From Amphritea sp. (lineage in GTDB: Bacteria; Pseudomonadota; Gammaproteobacteria; Pseudomonadales; Balneatricaceae): a stretch of 7,673 nt of DNA. The notes under the pieces were generated by a model. That model was not told where the DNA came from. It worked only from the letters and a program-made list of their open reading frames with translations, and did not search any database. Shown piece after piece: positions 1 to 6,392 of this stretch. Each line of letters starts with the position of its first letter. Position 1 is the stretch's first letter. The stretch is taken from the NCBI GenBank assembly GCA_018067325.1, contig JAGPUU010000087.1, positions 1-7,673 of the forward strand, in the 5' to 3' direction. Position numbers and translations under genes: made by a program.

Positions 1-106
1 CGTCTTTTGAGAAACTAAGTTTTGAGTGAGAAAAGAATAATAAAGTAACCCGTAAAATGCGTAGTACGGTTTAGACGGAGCTATTTCAGGCAGCGATGGA
101 GAGGTG

Positions 107-1357
107 ATGTTCGAATATATTCTTAAGGAAGACCGTATTTCCGTTCTTTGGCTCGGGGAGCCGCTGGCTGATCTGGATAATGTGCCGGCTGAATTAAAGC
201 CTAAATTGATGATTAAACAGGCAAAAAGGCCAGAGCAAGCGATGCAAATGATGGGGGAGCAGGAGTTCAACGTAATCGTTGTGCATCTGAATCCTGATTA
301 TTTCGCAATGCGATTCCGTTGTCTGCATGATGTTGTTGCACAATATCCCGGAGTGATCCGGATTATGTTGAATGATGGGTTGCAGTCATACCAGATCGCC
401 AAGGCTTCTGAGCTTTGTCATCGATCTCTTCAGTTTTCTTCAGGTATAACAGAGCTTTTTCAAGAGGTTGGGCAAAGCTTACGATTACTGCATTCAATTA
501 ATAAACCAGCTGTCAGGGACTATGTTGGTGCGGTTCAACGATTACCCTCTCTGCCTCATGTCTATTCGGAGTTGAATGAGTCACTTGCTTCTGATGTAAC
601 TGGCGCCTCAGAGATTGCCGCCATCATCGAAAAAGACCCGGCTATGAGTGCTAAGATTTTACAGCTGGTTAACTCCGCATTTTTTGCTCTGAGTAGTCGA
701 GTATTTAAGATTAAAGATGCCGTTGTTATTTTGGGTATCAGACAGATTCGTGATCTTTTTCTGGTGTCGCGCTTATTTGATCATTTTCCGCAGGATGAAA
801 AGTGGGTGGGCTTTTCCTTTGAACACCTTTTTGATCGCTGTTTGGTTGTCGGGCGCTTTGCCAGAGCGATCTGTCGCGATTATAAGGTCAGCCCGGAGAT
901 TGCTGATAAGGCATTTTTGGCGGCTTTGTTACAAGATATTGGGATGCTCGTCATCGCTACCCGGGAAGCTGAGCATTATACTCAGGTGATGCAGGAATCA
1001 TCCCAGCTTGAACACCCTCTTTATGCAATTGAAAAGCTTAGGCTAGGCGTCACTCATATGGAGGTTGGTGCCTATATGCTGGGTCTCTGGAATCTACCAC
1101 CTGAAGTGGTTGAAGCGGTGCTTTATCACTCGAACCCCAATGCAACAGCCGGTGAAAAGTTTACTCCGCTGACTGCAGTTCATCTGGCCGATGCCATGCT
1201 ACCGGATGTGGTTAATGTAAATGAGTGCCGAATTTGCAGTTCAATTAGCCACACTTATATCAATCGCCTGGGATTACAAAATAAGCTAGGCCGTTGGCAG
1301 CAGATGTCTGAAGAATATGCCTCACAGCTCTACTCAGGTGTGGCTAAAGGTTTCTAA
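107..1357 (+). CDS. HDOD-domain signalling protein with degenerate receiver-like N-terminus
   Basis: Residue numbers count from a GTG at 104. The ATG at 107 is the preferred start because GGAG at 98-101 lies 5 bases before it but only 2 before the GTG. Residues about 10-125 look like a response-regulator receiver fold: a hydrophobic strand FNVIVVHLNPD at 55-65, then a YPGVIRIML segment at 81-89. The usual phospho-acceptor Asp, the Ser/Thr after strand 4 and the Lys after strand 5 cannot be found where expected. Residues about 145-345 form an HDOD domain, with LPSLPHVYSEL (147-157), DPAMSAKILQLVNSAFF (178-194) and LGIRQIRDL (210-218). The position of an HD-phosphohydrolase His-Asp pair reads QDIG (277-280), so hydrolase activity is unlikely. 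That fits the HDOD family, which usually acts as a signalling scaffold. About 70 C-terminal residues follow without a domain I recognise. No signal peptide or membrane segment is seen, so it is probably cytoplasmic. The signal and partner are unknown. Confidence 0.9.
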   Translation: MFEYILKEDRISVLWLGEPLADLDNVPAELKPKLMIKQAKRPEQAMQMMGEQEFNVIVVHLNPDYFAMRFRCLHDVVAQYPGVIRIMLNDGLQSYQIAKASELCHRSLQFSSGITELFQEVGQSLRLLHSINKPAVRDYVGAVQRLPSLPHVYSELNESLASDVTGASEIAAIIEKDPAMSAKILQLVNSAFFALSSRVFKIKDAVVILGIRQIRDLFLVSRLFDHFPQDEKWVGFSFEHLFDRCLVVGRFARAICRDYKVSPEIADKAFLAALLQDIGMLVIATREAEHYTQVMQESSQLEHPLYAIEKLRLGVTHMEVGAYMLGLWNLPPEVVEAVLYHSNPNATAGEKFTPLTAVHLADAMLPDVVNVNECRICSSISHTYINRLGLQNKLGRWQQMSEEYASQLYSGVAKGF

Positions 1358-1363
1358 GGGCTA

Positions 1364-1392
1364 TTGGAGTCGAAGGTGTTGGCTGTTAGAAT
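1364..1392 (+). promoter_or_regulatory. Predicted sigma-70 promoter of trmA with GC-rich discriminator
   Basis: A TTGGAG -35 box (1364-1369) and a TAGAAT -10 box (1387-1392) are separated by exactly 17 bases. The bases just after the -10 box, GCGCGCCC (1393-1400), are a GC-rich discriminator. Transcription would start near 1399-1401, giving a leader of about 30 bases before the trmA ATG at 1430. GC-rich discriminators are typical of rRNA and other promoters repressed by ppGpp/DksA, and the E. coli trmA promoter is known to resemble the rRNA P1 family. The boxes are read directly; stringent control is an inference. Confidence 0.65.
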
Positions 1393-1429
1393 GCGCGCCC
1401 GGTTTCCTTTCTTCAGATTCGAGGTTTAA

Positions 1430-2524
1430 ATGGCGCTGCCTGTTGTCGATCCATCCCAGTATGATATTCAGCTAAATGATAAGAAAACGAATATCGAACA
1501 GCAGTTCGCTGAGTTTAATCTCCCTCCGATAGAACTGTTTGAATCGGAACGAACCGCCTATCGTTTACGCGCTGAATTTCGTGTCTGGCATGAAGGTGAC
1601 GATCTCTACTATGTGATGTTTAAACCGGGTGACAAGCATCAGCACACGCGCCTGGAGACCTGTCCTATGGTCTCTGAACCGATCCAGCAGGTGATGTTTA
1701 AGTTGCTGGATTATCTTCGTCCTAATGAACTGTTGCGCCGTCGTCTGTTTCAGGTTGATTTTCTGAGTACCCTCAGTGGTGAGCTGATTATCAGCCTGCT
1801 CTACCATAAGCCCCTGGACGAGGACTGGACTGAAGAAGCCAAAAAACTGAAACAACACTTTGGTATTCACTTTATTGGGCGCAGCCGTAAAACAAAGATT
1901 GTGTTAGATCAGGATTTTGCCATAGAAAAGATGTCAGTCGCTGGCCGTGAACTTATCTACAAGCAGGTAGAGAACAGTTTTACGCAACCCAATGGTGGTG
2001 TCTGTGCACAGATGTTGGAATGGGCGCAGGATGTTACTGAGAATGCGGGTGGAGATCTGGTGGAACTCTATTGTGGTAATGGCAATTTCACTATGGCTTT
2101 GGCACAAAATTTTGATCGAGTGATCGCTACAGAAATTGCTAAGGTCTCAGTTTATGCTGCCCAATACAATATAGAAGCCAATCAGGTCGGTAATGTAAAA
2201 ATCCTGCGGATGTCTAGTGAGGAATTTTCTCAGGCGCTGCAGGGTGTCAGGGAGTTCCGTCGTCTGAAGCAGAGCGAAGTCGACCTGAGTAGTTACAACT
2301 TCAGCACCGTGCTGGTGGACCCGCCTCGCAGTGGTCTGGATGATGAAACGGTTAAGCAGGTTGCTGAATATGACAATATTGTCTATGTCTCATGTAATCC
2401 TGATACTTTACAGGACAACCTTAAACAACTGACGCAGACCCACTCTCTGCAACGTTTTGCTATCTTTGATCAGTTCCCTTATACCCATCATCTGGAATGT
2501 GGCGTTTATCTGACACGCAAATAG
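1430..2524 (+). CDS. trmA: tRNA (uracil-5-)-methyltransferase TrmA
   Basis: Transfers a methyl group from S-adenosylmethionine to C5 of uridine 54 in the T-loop of tRNA, making ribothymidine, in the cytoplasm. The 364 residues match E. coli TrmA (366) end to end. The N-terminal half is the RNA-binding part, with RLRAEFRVWHEGDDLY at 46-60 and YKQVENSFTQPN at 177-188. The C-terminal half is the SAM-dependent fold, with ELYCGNGNF (212-220) and DPPRSGLD (297-304). The catalytic nucleophile is Cys322 in SCNPDTL (321-327) and the general base is Glu356 in HHLECG (353-358), the equivalents of Cys324 and Glu358 in E. coli. The N-terminal TRAM domain and iron-sulfur cysteines of the RlmD relatives are absent, which separates it from the rRNA enzymes. 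The start is supported by GAGG at 1421-1424, 5 bases before the ATG. It probably has its own promoter rather than depending on the HDOD gene 72 bases upstream. No damage is seen. Confidence 0.97.
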   Translation: MALPVVDPSQYDIQLNDKKTNIEQQFAEFNLPPIELFESERTAYRLRAEFRVWHEGDDLYYVMFKPGDKHQHTRLETCPMVSEPIQQVMFKLLDYLRPNELLRRRLFQVDFLSTLSGELIISLLYHKPLDEDWTEEAKKLKQHFGIHFIGRSRKTKIVLDQDFAIEKMSVAGRELIYKQVENSFTQPNGGVCAQMLEWAQDVTENAGGDLVELYCGNGNFTMALAQNFDRVIATEIAKVSVYAAQYNIEANQVGNVKILRMSSEEFSQALQGVREFRRLKQSEVDLSSYNFSTVLVDPPRSGLDDETVKQVAEYDNIVYVSCNPDTLQDNLKQLTQTHSLQRFAIFDQFPYTHHLECGVYLTRK

Positions 2525-2540
2525 CCTGGGTGGGTGCGTT

Positions 2541-2564
2541 GGACGCTGGCTTAAGGGCGTTTTT
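2541..2564 (+). terminator. Weak candidate intrinsic terminator after trmA
   Basis: ACGCT (2543-2547) can pair with GGCGT (2556-2560), with one G-U pair. Two more G-U pairs are possible outward, using GG at 2541-2542. The loop is eight bases and five T follow at 2560-2564. The stem is short and partly wobble-paired, so termination may be inefficient. The same ACGC can instead pair with GCGT at 2537-2540 over a three-base loop, which would compete with the terminator. It is suitably placed 16 bases after the trmA stop codon. Confidence 0.35.
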
Positions 2565-2571
2565 GTACTAA

Positions 2572-2592
2572 GGGTATCGATAGATGATACCC
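2572..2592 (+). promoter_or_regulatory. Hairpin 1 in the lplT-aas leader
   Basis: GGGTATC (2572-2578) and GATACCC (2586-2592) form a perfect 7-bp inverted repeat with a seven-base loop GATAGAT. No T-run follows, so it is not an intrinsic terminator. Its 3' arm contains TACCC (2588-2592), which can pair instead with GGGTA at 2602-2606. Its loop and 3' arm contain TAGATGAT (2581-2588), complementary to the loop of the next hairpin. At the DNA level it could equally be an operator dyad. Only the pairing potential is seen; the role is inferred. Confidence 0.5.
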
Positions 2593-2626
2593 CGAAGGCT
2601 TGGGTAGCGAACTGATTTGAATAAAT

Positions 2627-2664
2627 TGATACTTCTCCCATCATCTAAGTAGGAGGCAGTATCA
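2627..2664 (+). promoter_or_regulatory. Hairpin 2: masks the Shine-Dalgarno of the 26-codon leader ORF
   Basis: TGATACT (2627-2633) pairs perfectly with AGTATCA (2658-2664). After a single bulged C at 2657 the stem continues, TCTCC (2634-2638) with GGAGG (2652-2656), giving 12 pairs with one G-U. The 13-base loop is 2639-2651. The 3' strand holds most of the AGGAGG ribosome binding site (2651-2656) and the A of the ATG at 2664. In the folded state initiation should therefore be hindered, as in RNA thermometers or ligand- and protein-controlled leaders. The base pairing is read directly. The regulatory role, and whether the RNA starts far enough upstream to contain the whole stem, are inferences. 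Confidence 0.6.
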
Positions 2665-2744
2665 TGCTCAATATGATTATTCAGGGGATGGTTGTAATGC
2701 AGCCGGTAAACTCAGTCGTCATTTCGTTCTTTCAAGGAGAGTAA
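2664..2744 (+). CDS. 26-residue leader peptide / uORF upstream of lplT-aas
   Basis: A short ORF of 26 sense codons and a TAA stop. Its start ATG (2664) sits 7 bases after AGGAGG (2651-2656), a better ribosome binding site than those of most genes in the window. The peptide begins MLNMIIQGMVVM and ends SFFQGE. It is hydrophobic, has four Met in its first 12 residues, and carries no charged residue except the C-terminal Glu. The stop codon (2742-2744) ends 2 bases before the lplT-aas ATG (2747). The Shine-Dalgarno of lplT-aas (AAGGAGAG, 2734-2741) lies inside its last codons. This is the classic arrangement for translational coupling, so it may work as a leader peptide rather than as a protein. 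It has no recognisable family. It could also be a chance ORF, but the site, spacing and stop position all agree. Confidence 0.5.
   Translation: MLNMIIQGMVVMQPVNSVVISFFQGE
2734..2741 (+). promoter_or_regulatory. Ribosome binding site of lplT-aas, inside the leader ORF
   Basis: AAGGAGAG, with GGAG at 2736-2739 lying 7 bases before the ATG at 2747. It fixes the start of the large fusion gene. Because it overlaps the last codons of the 26-codon ORF, ribosomes finishing that ORF would stop directly on it. The anti-Shine-Dalgarno strand of hairpin 2 (TTCTCC, 2633-2638) could in principle also pair with it. Confidence 0.75.
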
Positions 2745-2746
2745 GG

Positions 2747-5700
2747 ATGTCAGCACTTCTTCGTATTAGTGGTTTTCTGGCGTTTATCTCCATCGCCTTT
2801 ATTAATGCCTTTGTTGATCTTGGCCACAAGATCATTATCCAAAATACTCTTTTTAAAGCCTACGACGGCGACCTGCAGATTCTTCTGACTGCGGTTGTGA
2901 ACGGCTTGATCCTGCTGCCTTTTATTATGCTGTTCACTCCGGCCGGGTTCCTGGCGGATAAATACCCGAAGAACCGGGTGATGAAGTTTTCTGCCTGGGC
3001 TGCGGTTGCTGCAACTGGACTTATAACGCTCTGTTATTTTCAGGGCTGGTTTATAGCAGCTTTCGCGCTGACGTTTGTACTGGCCCTGCAAAGTGCATTT
3101 TATTCGCCGGCCAAGTATGGCTATATCCGTGAGCTGGTGGGCGAAGATAACATCACTGAGGGTAACGGGTGGGTTCAGGCCGTGACTATGGTAGCTATCT
3201 TGTCGGGTATTGCAGTGTTTTCGTTGCTGTTTGAGATCCGAGTGGAAGGCGCTTTTCAACTGACACCCGAGCAGAGTCTGCAGCAAATTGCGCCGTTGGG
3301 TTGGTTGCTTATTGCCGGATCCTTAATTGAGTTAGTTTTGGCCTACCGGTTGCCCAAAACCCGCGACACGGATCATGAGGTTATTTACGATTGGAAAGCC
3401 TATCGAACCGGTAAGACCTTGGTTCAGAATCTGTCATCTATCTACCATAACCGTACTATCTGGTTGTCTATCATCGGTGTTTCTCTGTTTTGGTCAGTTA
3501 GTCAGGTGATGCTTGCAGTATTTCCAGCGGTGGCAGAAACCCACTACGGTGTTCATAACACTTTCGTTATTCAGGGCACCATGGCGTTAGCGGGTGTCGG
3601 CATCATGTTCGGCTCGGTGCTGGCCGGTCGCTGGTCATCCCACTATATTAATATCGGTTTGATTCCACTGGGTGCTGTGGGTGTGGCTTTGGGGTTAATT
3701 CTGCTTCCTCAGACTTCATCGGTGTTCTATCAAGGTGGTGTATTTTTCCTGATTGGTCTTAGTGGAGCGCTGCTGAATGTGCCTTTGCAGGCGATGATTC
3801 AATTTAATGCCGGGAGTAATCAAACCGGTAAGGTGCTGGCGGGTAGTAATTTTATCCAGAATATTGCGATGCTTAGCTTCCTGGTAGTCACTGTGCTGTT
3901 TGCCTGGGCAGGCATAGACGGATTATGGCTACTATGGATGCTGGCGGGGCTAGGTGTTGTCGGGGCGATTTTTGCGATACGTACTCTGCCTCAAGCATTA
4001 GTTAGAGTGCTGGTAGCGGCGCTGATGAAACGAAAGTACAACCTACAGGTGTTGGGTTTCGAAAACTTGCCCCGCAGCGGCCAGGGAGTTCTCTTACTGG
4101 GTAATCATATCAGCTGGCTCGATTGGGCGATGATTCAGATGGCTTGTCCACGACACATCCACTTTGTGATGGAGCGGTCTATCTATGAACGCTGGTATCT
4201 TAAATGGTTTATGTCGATGTATCGGGTAATACCTATCTCTGCAGGTAAAAGCCGAGAAGCGTTACAGCAAGTGGGGGATTTGATTAGCGCAGGTCATGTT
4301 GTCTGTCTGTTTCCTGAAGGTGCGATTAGTCATACAGGTCAGATTGGTGAGTTTAAAAAAGGTTTTGAGCGGGCCTGTGAAAAGGCTGAAGGCGTCATTG
4401 TACCGTTCTATCTGCGTGGACTGTGGGGGAGTCACTTTTCACGCTCGACCGATAAGATGAAAGCTATTCGCAGTGGGGGGCTCAAACGGGATGTGATCGT
4501 TGCTTATGGTCAGCCGATGCCGATAAACAGCAGTGCCAGTGAAGTGAAAAAGAAGGTCGCTGAACTGTCTATCCATACCTGGGAGCGTTATACCGCATCA
4601 CTTCAGACATTGCCGCAGAGTTTTATCCACACGGCAAAGAGTGCGATGTCTGATATGGCGATTACTGATGTTCAGGGAGAACCGCTGAGTTATCGCCGTC
4701 TATTAACCGCTGTTGTGCTCTTTAGTCGGCGGTTAAAAAAGACACCTGGTCAGCGGTTAGGCTTGTTACTGCCGACCTCTACGGCAGGCGCTATTGCGAA
4801 CCTGGCAGGCCTGTTTGCAGGTCGGACACTGGTTAATTTGAATTTCACAGCGAGTGAATCATCTCAGCTGGCAGCTCTGGAACAGGCAGAGGTTGAAACA
4901 ATTCTTACCGCTCACAAGTTTGTTACCAAGCTGAAAGCTCGTGGTATTGATCCTGAGCCTTTATTTAAAGGTCGACAGGTCATCTATATGGAGGATGTTA
5001 AGGCAAAGCTGGGTAAAGCTGAAGCACTCTCTACGATGATGTTGATAAGCCTGTTGCCTGGTTTTGTCTTGCAATGGTGGCTCGGAGCAGGAAGCAAGCT
5101 TGAAGATACCGCGGCGATTCTGTTCTCCTCCGGGAGTGAAGGGGCGCCCAAAGGTGTGATGCTGAGTCATCGTAATATTCAAGCTAACCTCAGACAGATT
5201 GCCGATGTGCTTAACGTGCGCGAAGACGACTGTATTATGGCGACGCTGCCACTGTTTCATGCATTTGGTCTGACGGTAACCTGTTTCATGCCGTTGATTG
5301 AAGGTTTGCCTGTTGTATGTCATCCGGATCCTACAGACGCACTGAATATTGGCAAGGGCGTTGCGAAATATCGGGCCACGATGATTTGTGCTACCTCCAC
5401 CTTCTTGCGCCTTTATACCCGTAGCAGAAAGCTTCATCCTTTAATGTTTGAATCATTAAGGGTTGTTGTTGCGGGTGCAGAGCGATTGGATCCTGTCGTT
5501 CAGGGGGCCTTCGAGAGTCGTTTCAGAGTGCCTGTTGTTGAAGGGTATGGCTCTACCGAAACGACGCCTGTAGCCAGTGTTAATTTGCCCGACTACCTGT
5601 CTGTAGACGGCTGGTTTTTACAGGAGGGAACCCGAAAGGGAACCGTGGGGTTATCATTGCCCGGATCAACGTTTCGCATTGTTGACCCAGACAGCCTGGA

Positions 5701-6205
5701 TGAGTTACCCACAGGGCAGGACGGACTGATTCTGATAGGTGGTACTCAGATAATGCAGGGTTACCTGAATAATGCAGAGAAAACGGCCTCCGTGATTGTC
5801 GAGATGGATGGCCTGCGCTGGTACAAGAGTGGTGATAAAGGGCATCTGGATGAAGACGGGTTTCTGACTATCGTTGATCGCTATTCTCGTTTTGCAAAGC
5901 TTGGGGGGGAGATGGTGAGTCTGGGAGCTGTTGAGCTGGAGATTCGGCAATACCTTCAGGGCGAAGAGGCCGGTCTGGTAGCGATTAATCTACCGGATGA
6001 GAAAAAGGGTGAGAAGGTTGTGTTACTTGTTGATGCGGATATTGACCCGGACAGTTTCCGTAGCTATCTAATGGCTCAGGGCGTAGCCCCCTTGATGCTG
6101 CCAACAGAGGTGTTTCGGGTTGATACTATTCCACTACTAGGTAGCGGTAAAACAAACTACCCAGAAGCGCGTTCGATTGCAGAGCGCTTAACCGGGAAAA
6201 GCTAA
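2747..6205 (+). CDS. aas: LplT-Aas fusion: lysophospholipid transporter / 2-acyl-GPE acyltransferase / acyl-ACP synthetase
   Basis: One 1152-residue inner-membrane protein joins what E. coli makes as LplT (397 residues) and Aas (719). Residues 1 to about 420 are a multi-pass MFS transporter. They carry loop motif GFLADKYPKNR (67-77) and the LplT signature YSPAKYG (119-125), and should flip lysophospholipid to the inner leaflet. Residues about 430-620 are a PlsC-type acyltransferase with the HX4D motif (His454, Asp459) and FPEG (522-525). Residues about 640-1150 are an AMP-forming acyl-ACP synthetase. It has the phosphate loop SSGSEGAPKG (794-803), YGSTETTP (934-941), SGD (1028-1030), the hinge region DRYSRFAKLGGE (1044-1055) and the likely catalytic Lys1135 in GSGK. 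A hydrophobic stretch at about 761-780 precedes the phosphate loop. Together these would re-acylate 2-acyl-glycerophosphoethanolamine with fatty acid activated on ACP. All active sites look intact. Fusions of this kind are known in proteobacteria. The start is set by GGAG 7 bases upstream. Confidence 0.95.
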   Translation: MSALLRISGFLAFISIAFINAFVDLGHKIIIQNTLFKAYDGDLQILLTAVVNGLILLPFIMLFTPAGFLADKYPKNRVMKFSAWAAVAATGLITLCYFQGWFIAAFALTFVLALQSAFYSPAKYGYIRELVGEDNITEGNGWVQAVTMVAILSGIAVFSLLFEIRVEGAFQLTPEQSLQQIAPLGWLLIAGSLIELVLAYRLPKTRDTDHEVIYDWKAYRTGKTLVQNLSSIYHNRTIWLSIIGVSLFWSVSQVMLAVFPAVAETHYGVHNTFVIQGTMALAGVGIMFGSVLAGRWSSHYINIGLIPLGAVGVALGLILLPQTSSVFYQGGVFFLIGLSGALLNVPLQAMIQFNAGSNQTGKVLAGSNFIQNIAMLSFLVVTVLFAWAGIDGLWLLWMLAGLGVVGAIFAIRTLPQALVRVLVAALMKRKYNLQVLGFENLPRSGQGVLLLGNHISWLDWAMIQMACPRHIHFVMERSIYERWYLKWFMSMYRVIPISAGKSREALQQVGDLISAGHVVCLFPEGAISHTGQIGEFKKGFERACEKAEGVIVPFYLRGLWGSHFSRSTDKMKAIRSGGLKRDVIVAYGQPMPINSSASEVKKKVAELSIHTWERYTASLQTLPQSFIHTAKSAMSDMAITDVQGEPLSYRRLLTAVVLFSRRLKKTPGQRLGLLLPTSTAGAIANLAGLFAGRTLVNLNFTASESSQLAALEQAEVETILTAHKFVTKLKARGIDPEPLFKGRQVIYMEDVKAKLGKAEALSTMMLISLLPGFVLQWWLGAGSKLEDTAAILFSSGSEGAPKGVMLSHRNIQANLRQIADVLNVREDDCIMATLPLFHAFGLTVTCFMPLIEGLPVVCHPDPTDALNIGKGVAKYRATMICATSTFLRLYTRSRKLHPLMFESLRVVVAGAERLDPVVQGAFESRFRVPVVEGYGSTETTPVASVNLPDYLSVDGWFLQEGTRKGTVGLSLPGSTFRIVDPDSLDELPTGQDGLILIGGTQIMQGYLNNAEKTASVIVEMDGLRWYKSGDKGHLDEDGFLTIVDRYSRFAKLGGEMVSLGAVELEIRQYLQGEEAGLVAINLPDEKKGEKVVLLVDADIDPDSFRSYLMAQGVAPLMLPTEVFRVDTIPLLGSGKTNYPEARSIAERLTGKS

Positions 6206-6301
6206 TGGGTGTGGATTCGCCTGTTTTTGCAGAAAATGTTCTCGAGTTTAGTTCGGCTAAGAAATAGTGCAAATAAGTTTCGGGTTTTTAGTAGTAAAAT
6301 T

Positions 6302-6320
6302 GATCTGCGTCAGGTTTTTT
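6302..6320 (+). terminator. Weak terminator candidate between lplT-aas and ppk2
   Basis: GATCTG (6302-6307) can pair with CAGGTT (6311-6316), with two G-U pairs, over a three-base loop, followed by more T to 6320. The core is only CTG/CAG plus weak pairs, so this is a poor terminator by usual standards. Its place about 100 bases after the lplT-aas stop and just before the ppk2 promoter region is its main support. Confidence 0.2.
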
Positions 6321-6334
6321 AGGTCTCTCAGGCG

Positions 6335-6371
6335 CATAATTTGGATTAAGAATTCACTTAACTCAAATTAT
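6335..6371 (+). promoter_or_regulatory. AT-rich 15-base inverted repeat upstream of ppk2 (operator or leader hairpin)
   Basis: ATAATTTG (6336-6343) and CAAATTAT (6364-6371) are perfect complements. Inside them TTAAG (6346-6350) pairs with CTTAA (6357-6361) around a six-base loop. Between the blocks are one G-T and one A-C position, so 13 of 15 positions match in DNA. The left arm overlaps CATAAT (6335-6340), a possible -10 box, although no convincing -35 box was found at the right distance. The repeat ends 10 bases before the ribosome binding site (AGGAGAGG, 6382-6389). A repressor operator or an mRNA hairpin would both fit. No T-run follows, so it is not a terminator. Confidence 0.5.
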
Positions 6372-6392
6372 CTCACCCACTAGGAGAGGCCT

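Noticed and set aside
5..58. Promoter for the HDOD gene: TTTTGAG repeated at 5-11 and 20-26, and a TAAAAT box at 53-58
   Set aside because: No -35-like and -10-like pair has acceptable spacing, so a promoter cannot be placed. The first 100 bases hold no other gene that I can support.
2572..2592. Hairpin GGGTATC/GATACCC as the trmA terminator
   Set aside because: No run of T follows the stem; the next bases are CGAAGG.
2600..2627. Promoter TTGGGT (2600-2605) with TAAATT (2622-2627), 16 bases apart, for lplT-aas
   Set aside because: The -10 box matches only four of six consensus bases and there is no further support. It remains possible, and if real it would remove hairpin 1 and most of hairpin 2's 5' arm from the RNA.
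2750..3286. Long open frame on the minus strand (178 codons) inside the lplT part of the fusion gene
   Set aside because: It lies opposite a well-supported gene, its product is low in recognisable features and rich in Gln, Arg and Lys, and no ribosome binding site or promoter was seen. It is explained as a shadow of the sense codons.
4961..5437. Minus-strand open frame of 158 codons inside the synthetase part
   Set aside because: Same reasons: antisense to conserved AMP-binding motifs, with no family resemblance.
6248..6260. Small inverted repeat TTAG/CTAA after lplT-aas as a terminator
   Set aside because: Only four weak pairs and no T-run follows.
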